A DNA stretch of 64,000 bases from Ceraceosorus guamensis (lineage: Eukaryota; Basidiomycota; Exobasidiomycetes; Ceraceosorales; Ceraceosoraceae), in contig NW_020290012.1 in assembly GCF_003144195.1 (NCBI RefSeq), positions 298,616 to 362,615 of the forward strand, in the 5' to 3' direction. Numbering within the stretch: the first letter of the stretch is position 1; each line of letters opens with the position of its first letter. Both the position numbers and the translations under genes were made by a program. Positions 12,454 through 24,342 of the stretch are shown here, piece by piece. The notes under the pieces are model-generated. The model was given only the letters and a program-made list of their open reading frames with translations, was not told the DNA's origin and did not search any database.

Positions 12454-13434
12454 CTTGGTCGTGCAAATATACGTTGAAAAGGCGGAACTACAGAAGGAGA
12501 GGAGGAGGGGAGGGGGCGATGGATTGGTTGTTGAAGCCGGGAGCTTTTGTTAGACGTGCGTCAAGTCTAGTCTGGCTTTGATGAAACACTTACGAGACGG
12601 ACACTTCGGCGTGGGATTTCGAACAACCCCTATGCTTCGGAGCTGGGTTGGAGTTGGAAGCTTGCAGCGTGTGGAAAATTCAGAGCGTGAATAGTAGATC
12701 GTGGGTGGAGGAAACCAACGAGAAAGCTTTGCGACTGGCTGAACTCAAGTCACGAGTCCTTCTTCGGCAAAGGGAGTCGTGAGTTTCCGTGGCGGTCGCT
12801 TGTAAGTGCAGGCAGGCATGGCTGAGATGCAACAGTCTGTGGGCTGAGGTCCGTGCGCACCTACTGTTCCACCCAGTCACGTGGTCATTTGCCCGTAGAT
12901 CGACTCTACGCCGCGTGCATCTGCGCATGACATCACCACTTGACTCACACTTCCACCACCACCACAGCAGCAAATTTATAGTCGTGTGTAGCGTATGTGT
13001 CATGCACGCCTTGCAGCAGCAGCAGCGTCATTTCACGCGCTGTCCCACCACCGCGCTGACTGGCCGCATGTCCCTCATACTTCGTGATGTGTTGGGGCTG
13101 CTGAATGCTGATCGCGTAGCGCTGACTGATGAGCCTTTTCTCCACAGGCTCGCCGCTAACCGGTCGGACGCGTCGTCCACCCGATATCCGGCCTGCGCTG
13201 GGATGATCGAGGAGCACAAAAGGACTTGTATACGAACACCGCCCGCCATTCGTGCTTGTGTATGCAGATCATCATGTCTTCTTCAACGACATGATCTTGT
13301 CCAGCATCCCTTCATTCACCTTCATTGCCAGATCCCTCTTCACCAGTCGCTCACTTGCCATCCCACAGCGCATTCATTCCTTGCCAAGACCACGCTGCTC
13401 AACCGGCAGCATCACAGCGCCTGGCTCTTACACA
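12454..13434. other. Divergent intergenic region, TIM-like / TMEM53-like
   Basis: This 981-base 5'-to-5' region has C/T-rich stretches next to both starts (for example around 12500), a CCACCACCACCACAGCAGC stretch near 12950 and CAGCAGCAGCAG near 13015. No further gene is supported; a reading frame runs into the downstream gene from 12789 but lacks domains. Confidence 0.55.
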
Positions 13435-16001
13435 ATGTCGAGCCAGCAGAGCGTGACAGACAGCAAGGGCAAATCTGGATCGAAGAACAAGCAGAACCCC
13501 AAAAACGTTAGTAATGAGAGCAGCGGAGTCGCCAAGTCTTCTTTGATTCCCGTTTCCATTCGCGCGCCCCGAGCTTCGGAACCCACTACGAGCGCACAAG
13601 CATCATCCGATTCCCCCTCTGTCTCCTCCTCCTCCTCCTCCAGCTCTCAGGCGAAGCGCGCTTCTGCCTCTTTGGGCGTTGCAGACTCCCGACCACCTAG
13701 CAGATTGCGTGCTCCCTCCCCTCGCCTCTCTGCGCCAAGAGGTGCTTCTCCCGAACCAGACGCGGCGTCAGCGAATACATCGCTGCCTGTTCCGTCTTCT
13801 CCATCTCGACCAGTGTCCCCATCTGGCTCTCCTCGAACGTCTTCCATACCACGCATTCGATCATCGGGAATTCTGCGCTCACCCTCTTCCTCTTCTTCTC
13901 TTTCCGCTCCCGATCGCTCTCCCTCGCGCACACCTTCCTCGCCACGCCTCGCTCCTCCTTCGCCCTCATCATCTTCCACCTTGCTTGCCGGGTCTGCTCG
14001 TCCAAATTCCCCTTCTTTGATACCGTCGCCCGTTTCACCTTCTCGATTGCCGCGCCCTGCGTCTCCACTGCACCCTTCTCGATCTCCCTCTGCCTCTCTT
14101 GCATTTGCTGCGGGTGCCTCCACTAACATCGCATCACAACACTCGCCGGATGCTCAGCAAAGCAACCCGAACAATAAGCCCACTGCTAAGCCCGAGACGC
14201 CAAACAACGCGCTGCCTCAGCCAGCCCTGAGCTCCGACGCTCCCCCGCAGCCTGCTCCAGAGAACGAAACATGGCACCGAGGCACTGGACACATCGCGCC
14301 ATCTTCCAAGCCTCCTGTGGGAGGACCTAATGCGGAAAACGCTCCGGAGCCGAGTCATGCAGGCGAAGAACCCGAGTTGATCGAGATGGACAAGAGCGAG
14401 CTGACGCCCAAGGTCGCGCCTGAAGAGTTGGCCAGACGAAAGGTGGCCGATGCGAAGAAGGAGGAAGTCAAAGATCAGACTTCGGAAGAGAGCCGCAGCG
14501 AGGACAAGCCGTCTGAGCAGCAAAAAGGCGCCGAGCAGCCCAAGCAGGATCGGCAAAAGGAAGCGCAGAAGAGCGACGCTTCGCAGCAACCTTCGAACGC
14601 TTCTGCCCCATCGGCATCCAAACCTGCCGAGAAGACTGCTGCACCGCCTATCGAATTTGTTGCGCTCTCTCGCTCTGTACACGTTCACCGACCTGCACCT
14701 CAGCACAGAACGACGAAGCTTAGGACAGAGGAGCCTCCGTTGCAACCTCTCGATCGCAGCCCGCAGGTTGTGCTGATCTTCGGGTGAGTGTCGACGCGCG
14801 CGGAAATCGATGATGTGTGCGTGCACCTGTCAAATCTCGCTCTGTGTGCTGATTAGCGATCTGCGTTTGCTACATCACTTGCAGCTGGATGGACGCCCCG
14901 CTACGTCTCGTCTCGCGCTACGCAGCGCCTTACGCTGCTTTATATCCGAGAGCTACACTAGTTCTCAAGCTCTCGACAGGGCAATCATACATGGCTTCCG
15001 CAGCTGCACGACACGCGGCGCTTCAAAGCGTGGTCAAGGTGTTGCAAGAGGAAGGAGCAAGAGAAAACTCGATTGCTGAGCTTCATGACCAGTACGAGGA
15101 GAGGCGAGAGAATCAAGGACTGCTTACAATGGACACGCAGAAGGTCAAGGAGATGGAAGAACAGGGAAGACCCAAGAGCAGCTTCACTCCTCCACCCAAA
15201 GGCATGATCATTCACAGCTGTGAGTCGAGCCTAGCGGAAGGGGGCAGGTCCTATGAACGACACGTCTGACGTTTTCACTTTCATGTATCGCTGCGCACAG
15301 TCTCCGATGGAGGTGCATCCAATCTCTCGCAGCTGCTCTCCATGCTTCCAGCAGATGTGCCCGCTCCTCGTGCTGTCATCTTTGATTCGAGCCCGGGCAA
15401 GCAGACGGCATGGTCAGGAGCGACAGCCTTCACCATGCCGATGGCCAAGTCGATCTTGCTTCGTGCCGTGGTCAGGTCAGGACTCTACGCTTTCCTGACC
15501 TTCGTCCTCGCTTTCAAGCGTCTATTCGGCATGAGGACGTGGAGCGACTTGGTGCGTGCTGCTTTGAACTCTCCGAAGCGGTGGACACCAGGCTTGGAGA
15601 CTCGTACGATACAAGGTAGCGGATCCAATCGAAAGCTGGACAAGACTGCCAAGAATGGAGGCGCTGCGACGGGTACGTCGCTAGAAGCGGCCAAGCTTCC
15701 ACCCAGATTGTACTTGTACAGCAAGATCGACGAGTTGATAGAGTATGAAGCCGTCGAGGCTCATGCCGCCGAGTGCAGCAAGAAGCTATCCGCTCCGCAG
15801 CCCAAACCTCAACAGATCAGAAAGAGCTCCTCGGCAGCTCCTTCGGAAGAGGAAAAGAAGAGTGGCGCAAAGCCCCCCAACGTTTCTGCGCCCGTGAATC
15901 TGGTCAGGTGGGACGATGCTCCTCATTGCGGTATTGCACGAAACGACTTTAAGGGTTATTGGTCCACAGTCCGCAGCTTCCTCGATGCTCACATCATCTA
16001 A
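13435..16001 (+). CDS. TMEM53/DUF829-family alpha/beta-hydrolase-like protein with long disordered N-terminus
   Basis: This 794-residue protein is made from three exons (13435-14783, 14885-15219, 15301-16001), both introns starting GTGAGT. Residues 1 to about 435 are disordered: Ser/Pro-rich first, then Glu/Lys/Gln-rich. The DUF829 domain follows: VVLIFGWMDAPLRLVSRY, then IHSFSDGGASN, VIFDSSPG, LYLYSKIDELIEY and PHCGIARNDFKGYW. This is an alpha/beta-hydrolase fold with a plausible triad of Ser563, Asp705 and His770. A hydrophobic stretch (LYAFLTFVLAFKRLFGM) sits mid-domain and could anchor it to a membrane; animal TMEM53 is at the nuclear envelope. The ATG at 13435 was chosen over in-frame upstream codons because it opens the low-complexity tail. 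Biochemical function is unknown. The N-terminal tail is far longer than the family's usual size. Confidence 0.88.
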
Positions 16002-16091
16002 GGATAAGTTCCCGCAGCTAGGATCTTCAGCAGAATGTCATGCATATCGATATGAAGTTACGGCGATTTTGACCCAGCCAAATTTTGGACG

Positions 16092-17655
16092 TCAGGCACT
16101 CGTCTTGAAGAGTCTGGTCGTGAGGGTAAGCGACGAAGCGAGGAGCACAAAGGAGAGCAGGCGGCGCAAGACTCTGATGATGGCAGCTCTAGTCAGGTCT
16201 AGGCTCATCGCAAACACGTCCATAGGGCGTGGCCGGCGTTGGGCCGTCAAGGCAGCATCAGCTTGGCTCATCAAAACGAATGCGCAGGGCTGGTGCCCTC
16301 TTCTCTTGCTCACCCTGCGCGAATTGCAGCGTTTGTGCCGCATCGTTGACACGCGGCACTGGCGTATCTTGAGCGGGCAAAGGCCGATTCAAGAAGGCGC
16401 AGAGTGGTTGCCAGCCGTCTTGAGGTGCCCAAAGTAGCAGTCGGTCCTCGGGAATGATGGCTCGAATTTCTGCATTGTCTTTTTTTGTACGAGCAAAGAA
16501 GGCAGAGTTGATGGGGGGGAAGGGGGGGTGGTGTCAAAGTCACGAGTCAAGAGTCAAGAGTGGCCTTTTGTGACTCACGCCTCTACTTTATCCGGACCGG
16601 GGGCCAGCACCCATCACCGTGGATGACGTGGTGAGATGCATGAGCAAATCGCTGCAAATTGGGGGCGGCTGCTGGGCGTATCAATCAAGAATTTTCTGCG
16701 ACTCGCCTCGTAGACTTTTTCGGTGGACCCATCATTCCGGAAGAGCGTCTTGAAGTTCGCGTCGTAGCCAAAGACGTGGATGGCAAGTCTGCGACCCATT
16801 TCGAATTGCATGCAGAACAGAGGATCGAGAAGACAAAGAAGCTTCTTGGAAAGACTTGGCTCGTAGATTTTGCCGAGCACTTGAACGCTCTTGAACCAGC
16901 TCTCGATCGGTCGGATGTTCAGGACGACTTTGACCTACATGCACGCGTGACGGGGCCCGGCGGGGCTCGCGATGAGATCGTGTTTGAATGCTTTCCTCCG
17001 TGAGCCCTTTGGAGACTCACTTCTGGATCCTCCGAATAAGCTTCCCAAATCTCTCTGGTGAAGATGTGTCCCGTCAATGCGAGGCAGCCGATGGGTACAC
17101 ATGCTCTCAGAAACCTGCTCCGCTCACCTCCAAAACGCAATCACTGGCAAATCACAAGCGCTTTGACAATCTCCAAGCAAATCATCCCAAAATTTGCGAT
17201 CGCGCAGCAAAGCTTTCCCGCGCGACGGACCAGGTCGAACGTTGATCCAGGAGATTGGTCGGCCTCGCAAAACGTCTTGCAAGATTCTCGAGACTTGCTT
17301 CAGACTCGACGGACCACTCGCAGGATGTGCACCCCATTTCAGCTCAAAGGCTCGCATCCAGCGTGCAATGTCGCTGCTTGCTAGAGGGACATTTTGTCGA
17401 CGCAAAGGTCTGTAGCCGTGGTAGCAGTTCGAGACTGGACAGAGCAGTAAGATGGCTCGATCAGCTTCTCTTCGACACACTGGCCTTGTGGTGCCAAGGG
17501 CCAAACTGACAACCAAGCATCACCAGCGCTCTTTGAGTCGACGCCGTGGCCGTCCTGGACATGCCGAGCGATAAGACGCGAAAGGGTACGACTCTATCGC
17601 CACGGTGATACCCATCGTTGTAAGGATCATGTTCATCGTACTTGTGGGTCGCCAT
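16092..17655 (-). CDS. Sulfotransfer_4-like P-loop protein
   Basis: This is a member of the large fungal family annotated as sulfotransferase-like (PF17784 type). The ATG at 17655 gives RVLSLGMSRTATASTQRAL, the 5'-phosphosulfate loop (family consensus GMPRTGTxS; here Ala replaces the second Gly). After an intron come CYHGYRPL, WDDLLGDCQSACDLPVIAFW, EIWEAYSEDPE, VKVVLNIRPIESWFKSVQ, then PEDRLLLWAPQDGWQPLCAF and PRVNDAAQT, all in family order. A last intron (donor GTGAGC, acceptor ending CCTAG) joins in frame to DLTRAAIIRV and a hydrophobic C-terminal helix, with TGA at 16092; this suggests a tail anchor. The exon joins around 16570-16700 I could not settle. One intron carries an AGTCAAG heptamer array. 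Substrate is unknown; some members may not be sulfotransferases. Confidence 0.8.
16538..16561. repeat. Heptamer array (GAGTCAA/GAGTCAC type) inside an intron
   Basis: Three tandem period-7 units, AGTCACGAGTCAAGAGTCAA onward, lie next to two G-runs (16513-16528) in an intron of the Sulfotransfer_4-like gene. Confidence 0.75.
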
Positions 17656-18461
17656 GGCCGTCTCTGTAGCGCAGCGAGATAAATGGTGGTAGCGGTTTTC
17701 TGCTTAATCTATGAGCCAAACCTATAGCGGAGCGAGGTGGATAACGGTAGCAATAGATGCCCAGGTGAGTGGCTAGATTTCTCTATATATGGGTTCCACC
17801 AGCTCGTCGTAAGGGCTTCTGTGACTCCAACACAACCTCGCGCCCTAAAGGAGACATTCTTGGTAGGATAAGCGAGCAAAGCGATGGTCAGGCTGTTCGG
17901 AAGTAGGGCTATCTCTTACTGTGCCTGGTGAAGATGGACTTAGTGATTCTGCGCTTGGTCAAGTCATACAGTGAGAGGGAGCAGATGCAAGGCTGAAAGC
18001 GGCGAGGGCGGGTTGCATTCTCGCCACTGGCGTCGTGTGTACCTTGTCGGACGTCCTGCGGCAGGCGGTGCTCTCCAATTGAAGAGCAATAACTCCATCT
18101 GATACGCCATGACGACAATTCCGACTCACTTTAGCGAGTCACGAGTCGCGAGTATATATGCTGCTCAGGCCGAGTGAACCTCATCAGTCTAGCTGTCATG
18201 TCTCTCGAGGACCTTCATTGGTGCATGGCAGTGCGAGGACGAGCAAGCAGGCAAGCTGGCGGGTGATTCGTCCATCGTAGATCACGAAGGTGAATCACGA
18301 ATAGCGTCGTGAATCTTCGCGACTCCACTCGTGACTGCGCCTGCAAGGTGTGCGCGCATGCATGCTTTGCCGTTCGCGTCCAAGCCGCGAGCGAGCATTT
18401 GTTCCGCGCTACCTCACCTCCCTTTGCTTAGCTCCTTCACTCTCGTCAAGCATTCGATCGC

Positions 18462-18480
18462 GATTCGCGATTCGCGACTC
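18462..18480. repeat. Heptamer array (GATTCGC)
   Basis: GATTCGCGATTCGCGACTC is two perfect copies plus one C/T variant of a 7-base unit, in the long intergenic region. Confidence 0.75.
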
Positions 18481-20334
18481 TTCTATTGGGCTGATTCGGA
18501 GTTTTAGGAAAAGGGCTCGCAAGCGGAGAGGAGCGCGGGTGAATGAGAAAGTCGGTCGTCTCATCTAGATCAGCAGCAACACCTCAACGCTCGACCAAGA
18601 CGAAGCATCCACAGCAGCCTGCTGGGACCAACATCTGCTGGACGGACTCCTCATGCGCAGCTATATAGCTATAGGCGGCCCGCGCGACGCCTTGTTGCTT
18701 GACGCACATCACACACACGCGTCACGCGCGACCGAGGTACTTGTGGCAAATGCCGCGGCGGTCTCCGCGTCGCCATGCAGTCTCAGTCAACATCCTTGTC
18801 TCAGGTGCGACCTCAAGAAGTCCTGTGTACACGCACGCCTACCCGAGCGCTCGCGGATAGCCAAGGTCGCCCCTCGTCAGATGCAGCAGATCGACGCATT
18901 GATCTAGACATGCGCTGGAGGCCTCTCGCGCTCTCGCCACCCGCACGCCTTGCCGGCAAAAGACACTCTTAATTGCGCGGGCGGCCGCGCCGACCAGCAC
19001 CGCAATTGCGGAAGGACGAAAGATGCAGGGATGGATTGCCAGGCGCTGCAGCGCAACCGAGAAGAGCTGGCGGTCGGGAACGTGTATTCAGGAGGTCGCT
19101 CTCTGACACATGCGCAGCGAGATCTACCGGTACGATCGAGCTCCGTGCTTGAGTGCTTGATCGCATACCGCAAATATGTAGCTGCTGTGACTTTGGAAAC
19201 ACTCACGACTGCTGCCGCCGCGCGCTGCTGCTGCTGCTGGGCGCAACTCGTCAGCAGCTAGTCTCGTCTCAGACCGCGCGGACCACCTCGGTTTAATTTG
19301 CTGCGCCCAAGGTAGACATCAGCAGCATGCAGCAAACGCGCTTCTTCACAACCTAGCTGCTGCTCCTTCACAACGAATGAACCTGCTCCAGAGGAATGAG
19401 GCGTTGTTGTCTTGGCTTGAGGCACGACCTTTACGCGTGGTCACCACAGGGTGCAATAAAAGAGGCTTTTGCGCCCATGCATCTCGTCATTCTTAGGATC
19501 AAGAATCCGACAGCGCAAGGCGCGTCCGCATTTAACTTCCTTTTCCTAGGCCAGAAAGATGGTCAAAGAAGGTGTCCACCGCCAGCAGCAGCGGCTCATC
19601 AGTCGCGCTATACGCGTATGTTGGAATCACACCCGCCAGGGTAATCAGAGCTATATAGCCATTCAGAGTCACGGCTTGAACTCAATCAAACCAGCGGCAC
19701 AGCCAGCGTGGTTCGAAGATGGTGGCAGACGCGTCGGTCACGCATGACTCTGGCCAGCAAAGGACGTGCATCAGTTAGTACTAATTACAACTCCTGATCC
19801 AGGTGAAACGGCGCAGCGATGACCCCTGTACAACTGCGACATTCGCAGGATTTTGTTTCCCCCGCGGGGCGCTGATAGGCTTCAAGCAGCTTTTCAGCGC
19901 GCCATCAGTATCAGCTATAGACTTCATGAGAAAGCTGCGCTTTGACGCCATAGGGTCGCCACCTTTGTGCCGGAAAGGTGTGCGCAGACTGCTCGGGGCG
20001 AATGGCAGGTCGAGCTTTGCAATTTGGTAGCCGCGTGCTTCGCCATGCACTTGCACTTGCGTTGCTTGCGCAGCATCGACAACCACGAATCAAGGTGGCG
20101 CTCTCGCAATATACGCGGCATTCACTCTGACGCTTCTTGTTTTGCGAGGCGTCAACAGGGTGCGCCGCGCACCCCAGCTCCGCATTGGTTCCTCTCTTTT
20201 TTTTTTCTTCGGCCAAACTCGCCAACTACGAGCTTTAACGGATGGGTGGCGGCAGGTCTTACAGAGCAGTGTCCGTACGCGCCTCGAATCATCGCAGCGA
20301 CGGCTAGGTACCACCGGTAGTCTCTGTTCACCGC

Positions 20335-20619
20335 ATGGCCATCATCACTCGTGAGCGTTGGCGCCATCTCGTCGAAGAGGTCGTCTCGACACTCGTTCAG
20401 AAAGCTCTCGACGTGGAGCAGGTGGGTGGACCCTTCACGACTGTCGCCCGCAAGATTCTCCCCTCCGCGCTGCGTGTAGAGTACCCTGCGTACCTCACTC
20501 AGCTCCGCGCGTATCCACTTCTCTTTCGTCGCATGCCGCCGCGTCTCCCTCGAGTACCTGTGACCTGCCTGATACCATTCAGTCACCGAAGCGCATTTGT
20601 TGAGGGGGCCTCTTGTTGA
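20335..20619 (+). CDS. Doubtful small ORF, 94 codons
   Basis: The ATG has a reasonable context (CGCATGG). The first 60 residues, starting MAIITRERWRHLVEEVV, have balanced composition and could form helices, but I recognise no domain, and a longer frame runs on the opposite strand over the same bases. It may be a small gene, part of a 5' exon of the 21006 gene, or chance. Kept only so that it can be checked. Confidence 0.15.
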   Translation: MAIITRERWRHLVEEVVSTLVQKALDVEQVGGPFTTVARKILPSALRVEYPAYLTQLRAYPLLFRRMPPRLPRVPVTCLIPFSHRSAFVEGASC

Positions 20620-21005
20620 GGCATTGTGCTCCTCTCACTCACCGGCCCGAGCTCAGGCGCACCAAGCGCGAGGCCTCAGCCATCTCACTGAGCTATCGAT
20701 ACACAACTCGCCTTGCGACCACAATTACGAGGCTTCATTCGGCGCTGCGCCTTCTGACCGTTCAGCCAGCCATCTCTACTCCATCGCCAAGCAGTGACGT
20801 CTTTCGCGCAGAGCGCTTCGCTTGTTGGCGATTTGAGGCGTACGCGGTAACACCTGTCGTCGCCACCAAGCGTTCAGCCCGCTTCGCCCTCACGACCTGG
20901 ACTGCAAGCGTGCGACATCCGTGCCAGGCCTAGAATCTGGTCTTCAGGTCAGCGCCTTGGTCGCCCTCTTTAGATCCGCTTGAAGCTCGTCTTCCGCTCT
21001 TCACA

Positions 21006-24000
21006 ATGTCTTCGTCTCTCAATTCGAAGCTATCGCTCTTGCCAAGCTCGCCGCAGAGTCCTTCTTACGCTCCACACAGCGGCGACAACAACAACAACAA
21101 AGTTTTGATCACACGCCGACGGAGAAGTGGACGCAGCAGATCGTCTACTCTGACACCTCTGCCGAGCGCGACTTCCATCACTCACTCTGCAGCCAGCGGC
21201 GACGAGGCAGATATCCAGCCTGGGCGCAAGAACGGCATCTTTAGAAACTTTTCACCGACGTATCCAAGGGGTGTCGAGAGGTCTGCTAGCGCAGTGAGCA
21301 ACGAGCTCGAATCTTCGTCTCAGCCTTATCGTTCCACGGACGAGCCAATCTTGGCAGCACGTCGCAAGACAATCACACGGAGGAGCAGACGAAGGGCCGA
21401 GTCATCTTCCAGCAACCAGAGCCAGAATTCTGGTATCGTGGGCTTGACGTGCGAGGGCATAAAGCTAGACAACTCCTCTCAAGGTGCGCTCGCTAGTGAC
21501 CCTTCCTCTGCTCCAAAGTCGCGATACTCGCTGCGTCACGGCCACAGCAGTTCTTCACTGAAGACTTCGGTAGCAGACACAAGCTCTCCAGGTGCTCGTA
21601 CACCCACAGCGGCAGCAGGTGCATCCAGTAGAGCAAAGCGGAAACGGCTGGGAACCCAAGCGAGTTCTAGACTGGAAGAGGTTGAACAGAGGCTCAAGGC
21701 TCAAGAAGCGCTCATCAACGGTACCGACGCTTCTACAGAATCGCATTATAGCGCCAACATTGACCCTCAGCTCACTCAAGGCAGCCAAGGGGAACCTCTG
21801 CAGATGCTCGCCACGCCTTACAATTCGCGGCATCCCCTTCCGCTATCCCCGCATCTTCTCACTTCCAGGCATTCCCGTTTTCCCCGAGCTTTAAAGTCGC
21901 TGAGCGGTAGGGCAAGGGTCGGTCGGATCATTTGTCAGTCTTGCTTGCAAGGATCAAAATCCGGGGTGAGTTGCGTTTCATAAATGGGATTGTACACTCA
22001 CAATTGCTGCTGCCGCTGAGCTTTGAGCACGGTCACGCAGTGCGATGCTCCTGCCACATCCGACGAGCCATGCACATCTTGTAATGTGATGGGTGGGCAA
22101 TGTGTCAAAATGGAAGTCAGGTACGGTTCCGGAAACGCTCCAATGATAGTACCTGCATCGCTCGAAACCGGCACGACGTTGGCGCACAGCACGATGCCAA
22201 AGCAGCACGTATCCTTCGAACTTGCGGTTGGAGATGGCGTTCAAGAGGGTTGGCCTGACGGCGATCTGGATGGCACTGCTCTTGCTGGTATACCAGCTCT
22301 GTCCGGAGCGAACGGCAACGTTAGTGCCAAAATCAAAGGTCTCACCGGTGAGTGAGGTCAATTCAGCCCTGCTGCCGCCTGGTGCTCAACGTCGGACTTT
22401 CTTTAATGCGATTCACGGCTTTCCCCTTTAGCCTTACCCCAATCGACTTCATTTGCTGCAGGCACGAATGGCCTTGAAGCGAGTCGTCTGGCGGCGGAAG
22501 ATGTAAAGTTCACGTCTTGGGGAATCCCTTCGCGGATATCACACAAGGGACAGCTGGTCGAGATTTCCTGTCGAAGATTGGTCCACGCTCTGTTGCGCAA
22601 GTTCCGTTCCGAGACGAACGGCCCACACGCGCTGATTGTGCCCCCGTCTCAAAGCGATCTAATCCTCCGTCGTGGACCCGGGCTGCCGGCTCCGGTGCCC
22701 GATTTCCTCTTGCTCACGATCTTGGCTTCATCAGTCGCCATCGTCACGGAACCTCTGGAACTCGTCGCTCTTCGACCACACATTTGGAAGAAGGCAGCAG
22801 CGGAGGTTGAGGCCGTCTGCTCATCACTCTACTCTCTCAAGGGTGATCTGGCCCTCATCCAGGCATTACTACTCCTCGCTGTCTACTGGCCCGGCGATCC
22901 AGGCCGAATCGAGCGCCGACACGTCATCAGCACAGCTCTGCGACTTGCTCCTTCGTGCGGCCTGCATAACCCTGCTTTGCTTCGCAGCAATGCTTTGGTT
23001 GGTACACTCGCCTTGGCGCTGGACGCGATCACAACTTTGTGGAGTGCTTCATCGGATAGCCCTGTGGCCGAGACGTCGCCTGTCAGCCTGCCGATGCCAG
23101 ATCCCAGTTGGGTGTACGTGATGGTGGGCGAAACAAGCGTACCTGCAGCCCGACTCTTGGCCCACCTGATGTGCGCCTTTTTGAGTTTGCTACAAATCCT
23201 CAAGCACCTTTTGCGAAATCTACATCAGCCGGTTACGTCCCAATTTACCAGCTTAGAAAGCGTGACAGCTCACCAAAACAATATCGAAGGTGCGTTGAGC
23301 GCATTTTGCCGCGCTCAAAAGCCCATCATCTTGGACGCGGAAAAGCAGCAGCGATCACACCCTAGCGCCGCAGTCCTCGCCAAATCGATTCGGCGGCTGC
23401 TGATGATCATCCAGCTCTTGCTTTTCAAATCGAGCCTGGACTTCATAGTTCGAAGGGCGCGAGAAGAAGGATCACACAAATCCAACGAAGCTAGATCGGG
23501 GCCTTCTGCAGCTGCGGAGCCGGTGCGGGTACGATTTCCGCCCGAATGCGGAAGAGCAGTCGCCGCAGTGATTGAAACGGCGTGGGGGCTTATCTTCGGC
23601 GACGAAGAACGCATAAGCGCAAAGGGTTGTGTCTGGGCATCACAGCTCGACCCCAGCGCTTGCACGCAAATGTCCTTTCAGGCTTTCGGAGTTGTGCTCG
23701 GCGCTCGCTCATTTGCGTTTCTGGCCATGCACTGGATCGACTGGGACAAGGGCAAGGGATGCCTCGAGTATAGCACGCGACCCGCCCCTGGAACTGCAAA
23801 GGTACGGAACAAGTCGACCACAGTGGTCTCAACTTCTTTGTTACATCCAGACGAACGTGAGAGCCCTATCGAGCACGAGCAGCACCTTTCAATGCCAGCC
23901 AGCCAGCCTCTTGCTTCTGCGCCTCCGCCTGCTCCGGGTGCACAGACTGCAGAAGCTGGTGAGAATGGGTCGAGTGACCCTCAAAGCCGCGTAGTCGCAC

Positions 24001-24342
24001 ACGTCGCCTTGCCTCTGGTGGACCCTGTACCATCGGCAGCTCTGGACCCTCGACTCTTTGCGCCACCGGAAGACGCAACCGCGCAGGAACAGCAGGAATG
24101 CGCAATCGATCCAAATTTGGAGCTTTCAACGACGGTGGAGGAAGCTAGCAGCAAATTGCTATCCGAGTGAGTCGGCTGGCTACAATACTTTTCTTGTCTT
24201 GGGGGGTCATCATCTTTACCGAGAATATTGCCCCGCCCCTTTCTTCATAGCCCGCCCCTCGTCGAGCAAGCCTCGGCTGAGCAAAGTGAATCCGAGATCA
24301 TCATCGCTAGCGTCGAGTCTGGAGCTATACAAACCCCGGTGA
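21006..24342 (+). CDS. Fungal transcription-factor-like protein with split six-cysteine segment
   Basis: The probable order is a Ser/Arg-rich N-terminal region (basic KRKR near residue 213), a short coiled coil (SRLEEVEQRLKAQEALI), a six-cysteine segment, then a middle-homology-like helical region. The six cysteines are assembled across intron 1 (21966-22040): CQSC ends exon 1 and CDAPATSDEPCTSC plus NVMGGQC open exon 2 (Cys 310, 313, 321, 331, 334, 341). Exon 3 from 22462 encodes LVHALLRKF, PDFLLLTILASS and LALIQALLLLAVYWPGD, typical of the Fungal_trans-type domain of Zn2Cys6 regulators. A GTGAGT at 24166 overlaps an apparent stop; splicing to the TTCATAG acceptor before 24252 keeps frame and adds a basic tail ending at 24342. 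Without that intron the stop is 24170. Targets are unknown. Confidence 0.7.

Larger units (their letters stand above)
17656..21005. other. 3.35 kb gene-poor divergent region
   Basis: No domain-bearing frame is found on either strand. It contains heptamer elements (18128-18150, 18284-18345, 18462-18480), two copies of the palindrome CTATATAG (near 18661 and 19652), a (GCT)5 run at 19224-19239, and a C/T-rich stretch just before 21006. A 94-codon frame at 20335-20619 is listed separately. The size suggests a long regulatory region for the transcription-factor-like gene, or an unannotated non-coding transcript. Confidence 0.5.

Noticed and set aside
13647-14129. Long minus-strand frame opposite the Ser/Pro-rich tail of the TMEM53-like gene
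   Set aside because: A shadow of a low-complexity sense frame; composition (Glu/Gly/Arg) mirrors Ser/Pro codons and no domain is present.
18770-18870. Cys-rich stretch in a small frame (HPCLRCDLKKSC) as a missing zinc cluster for the 21006 gene
   Set aside because: Spacing does not fit Zn2Cys6, and no splice path joins it to the downstream gene.
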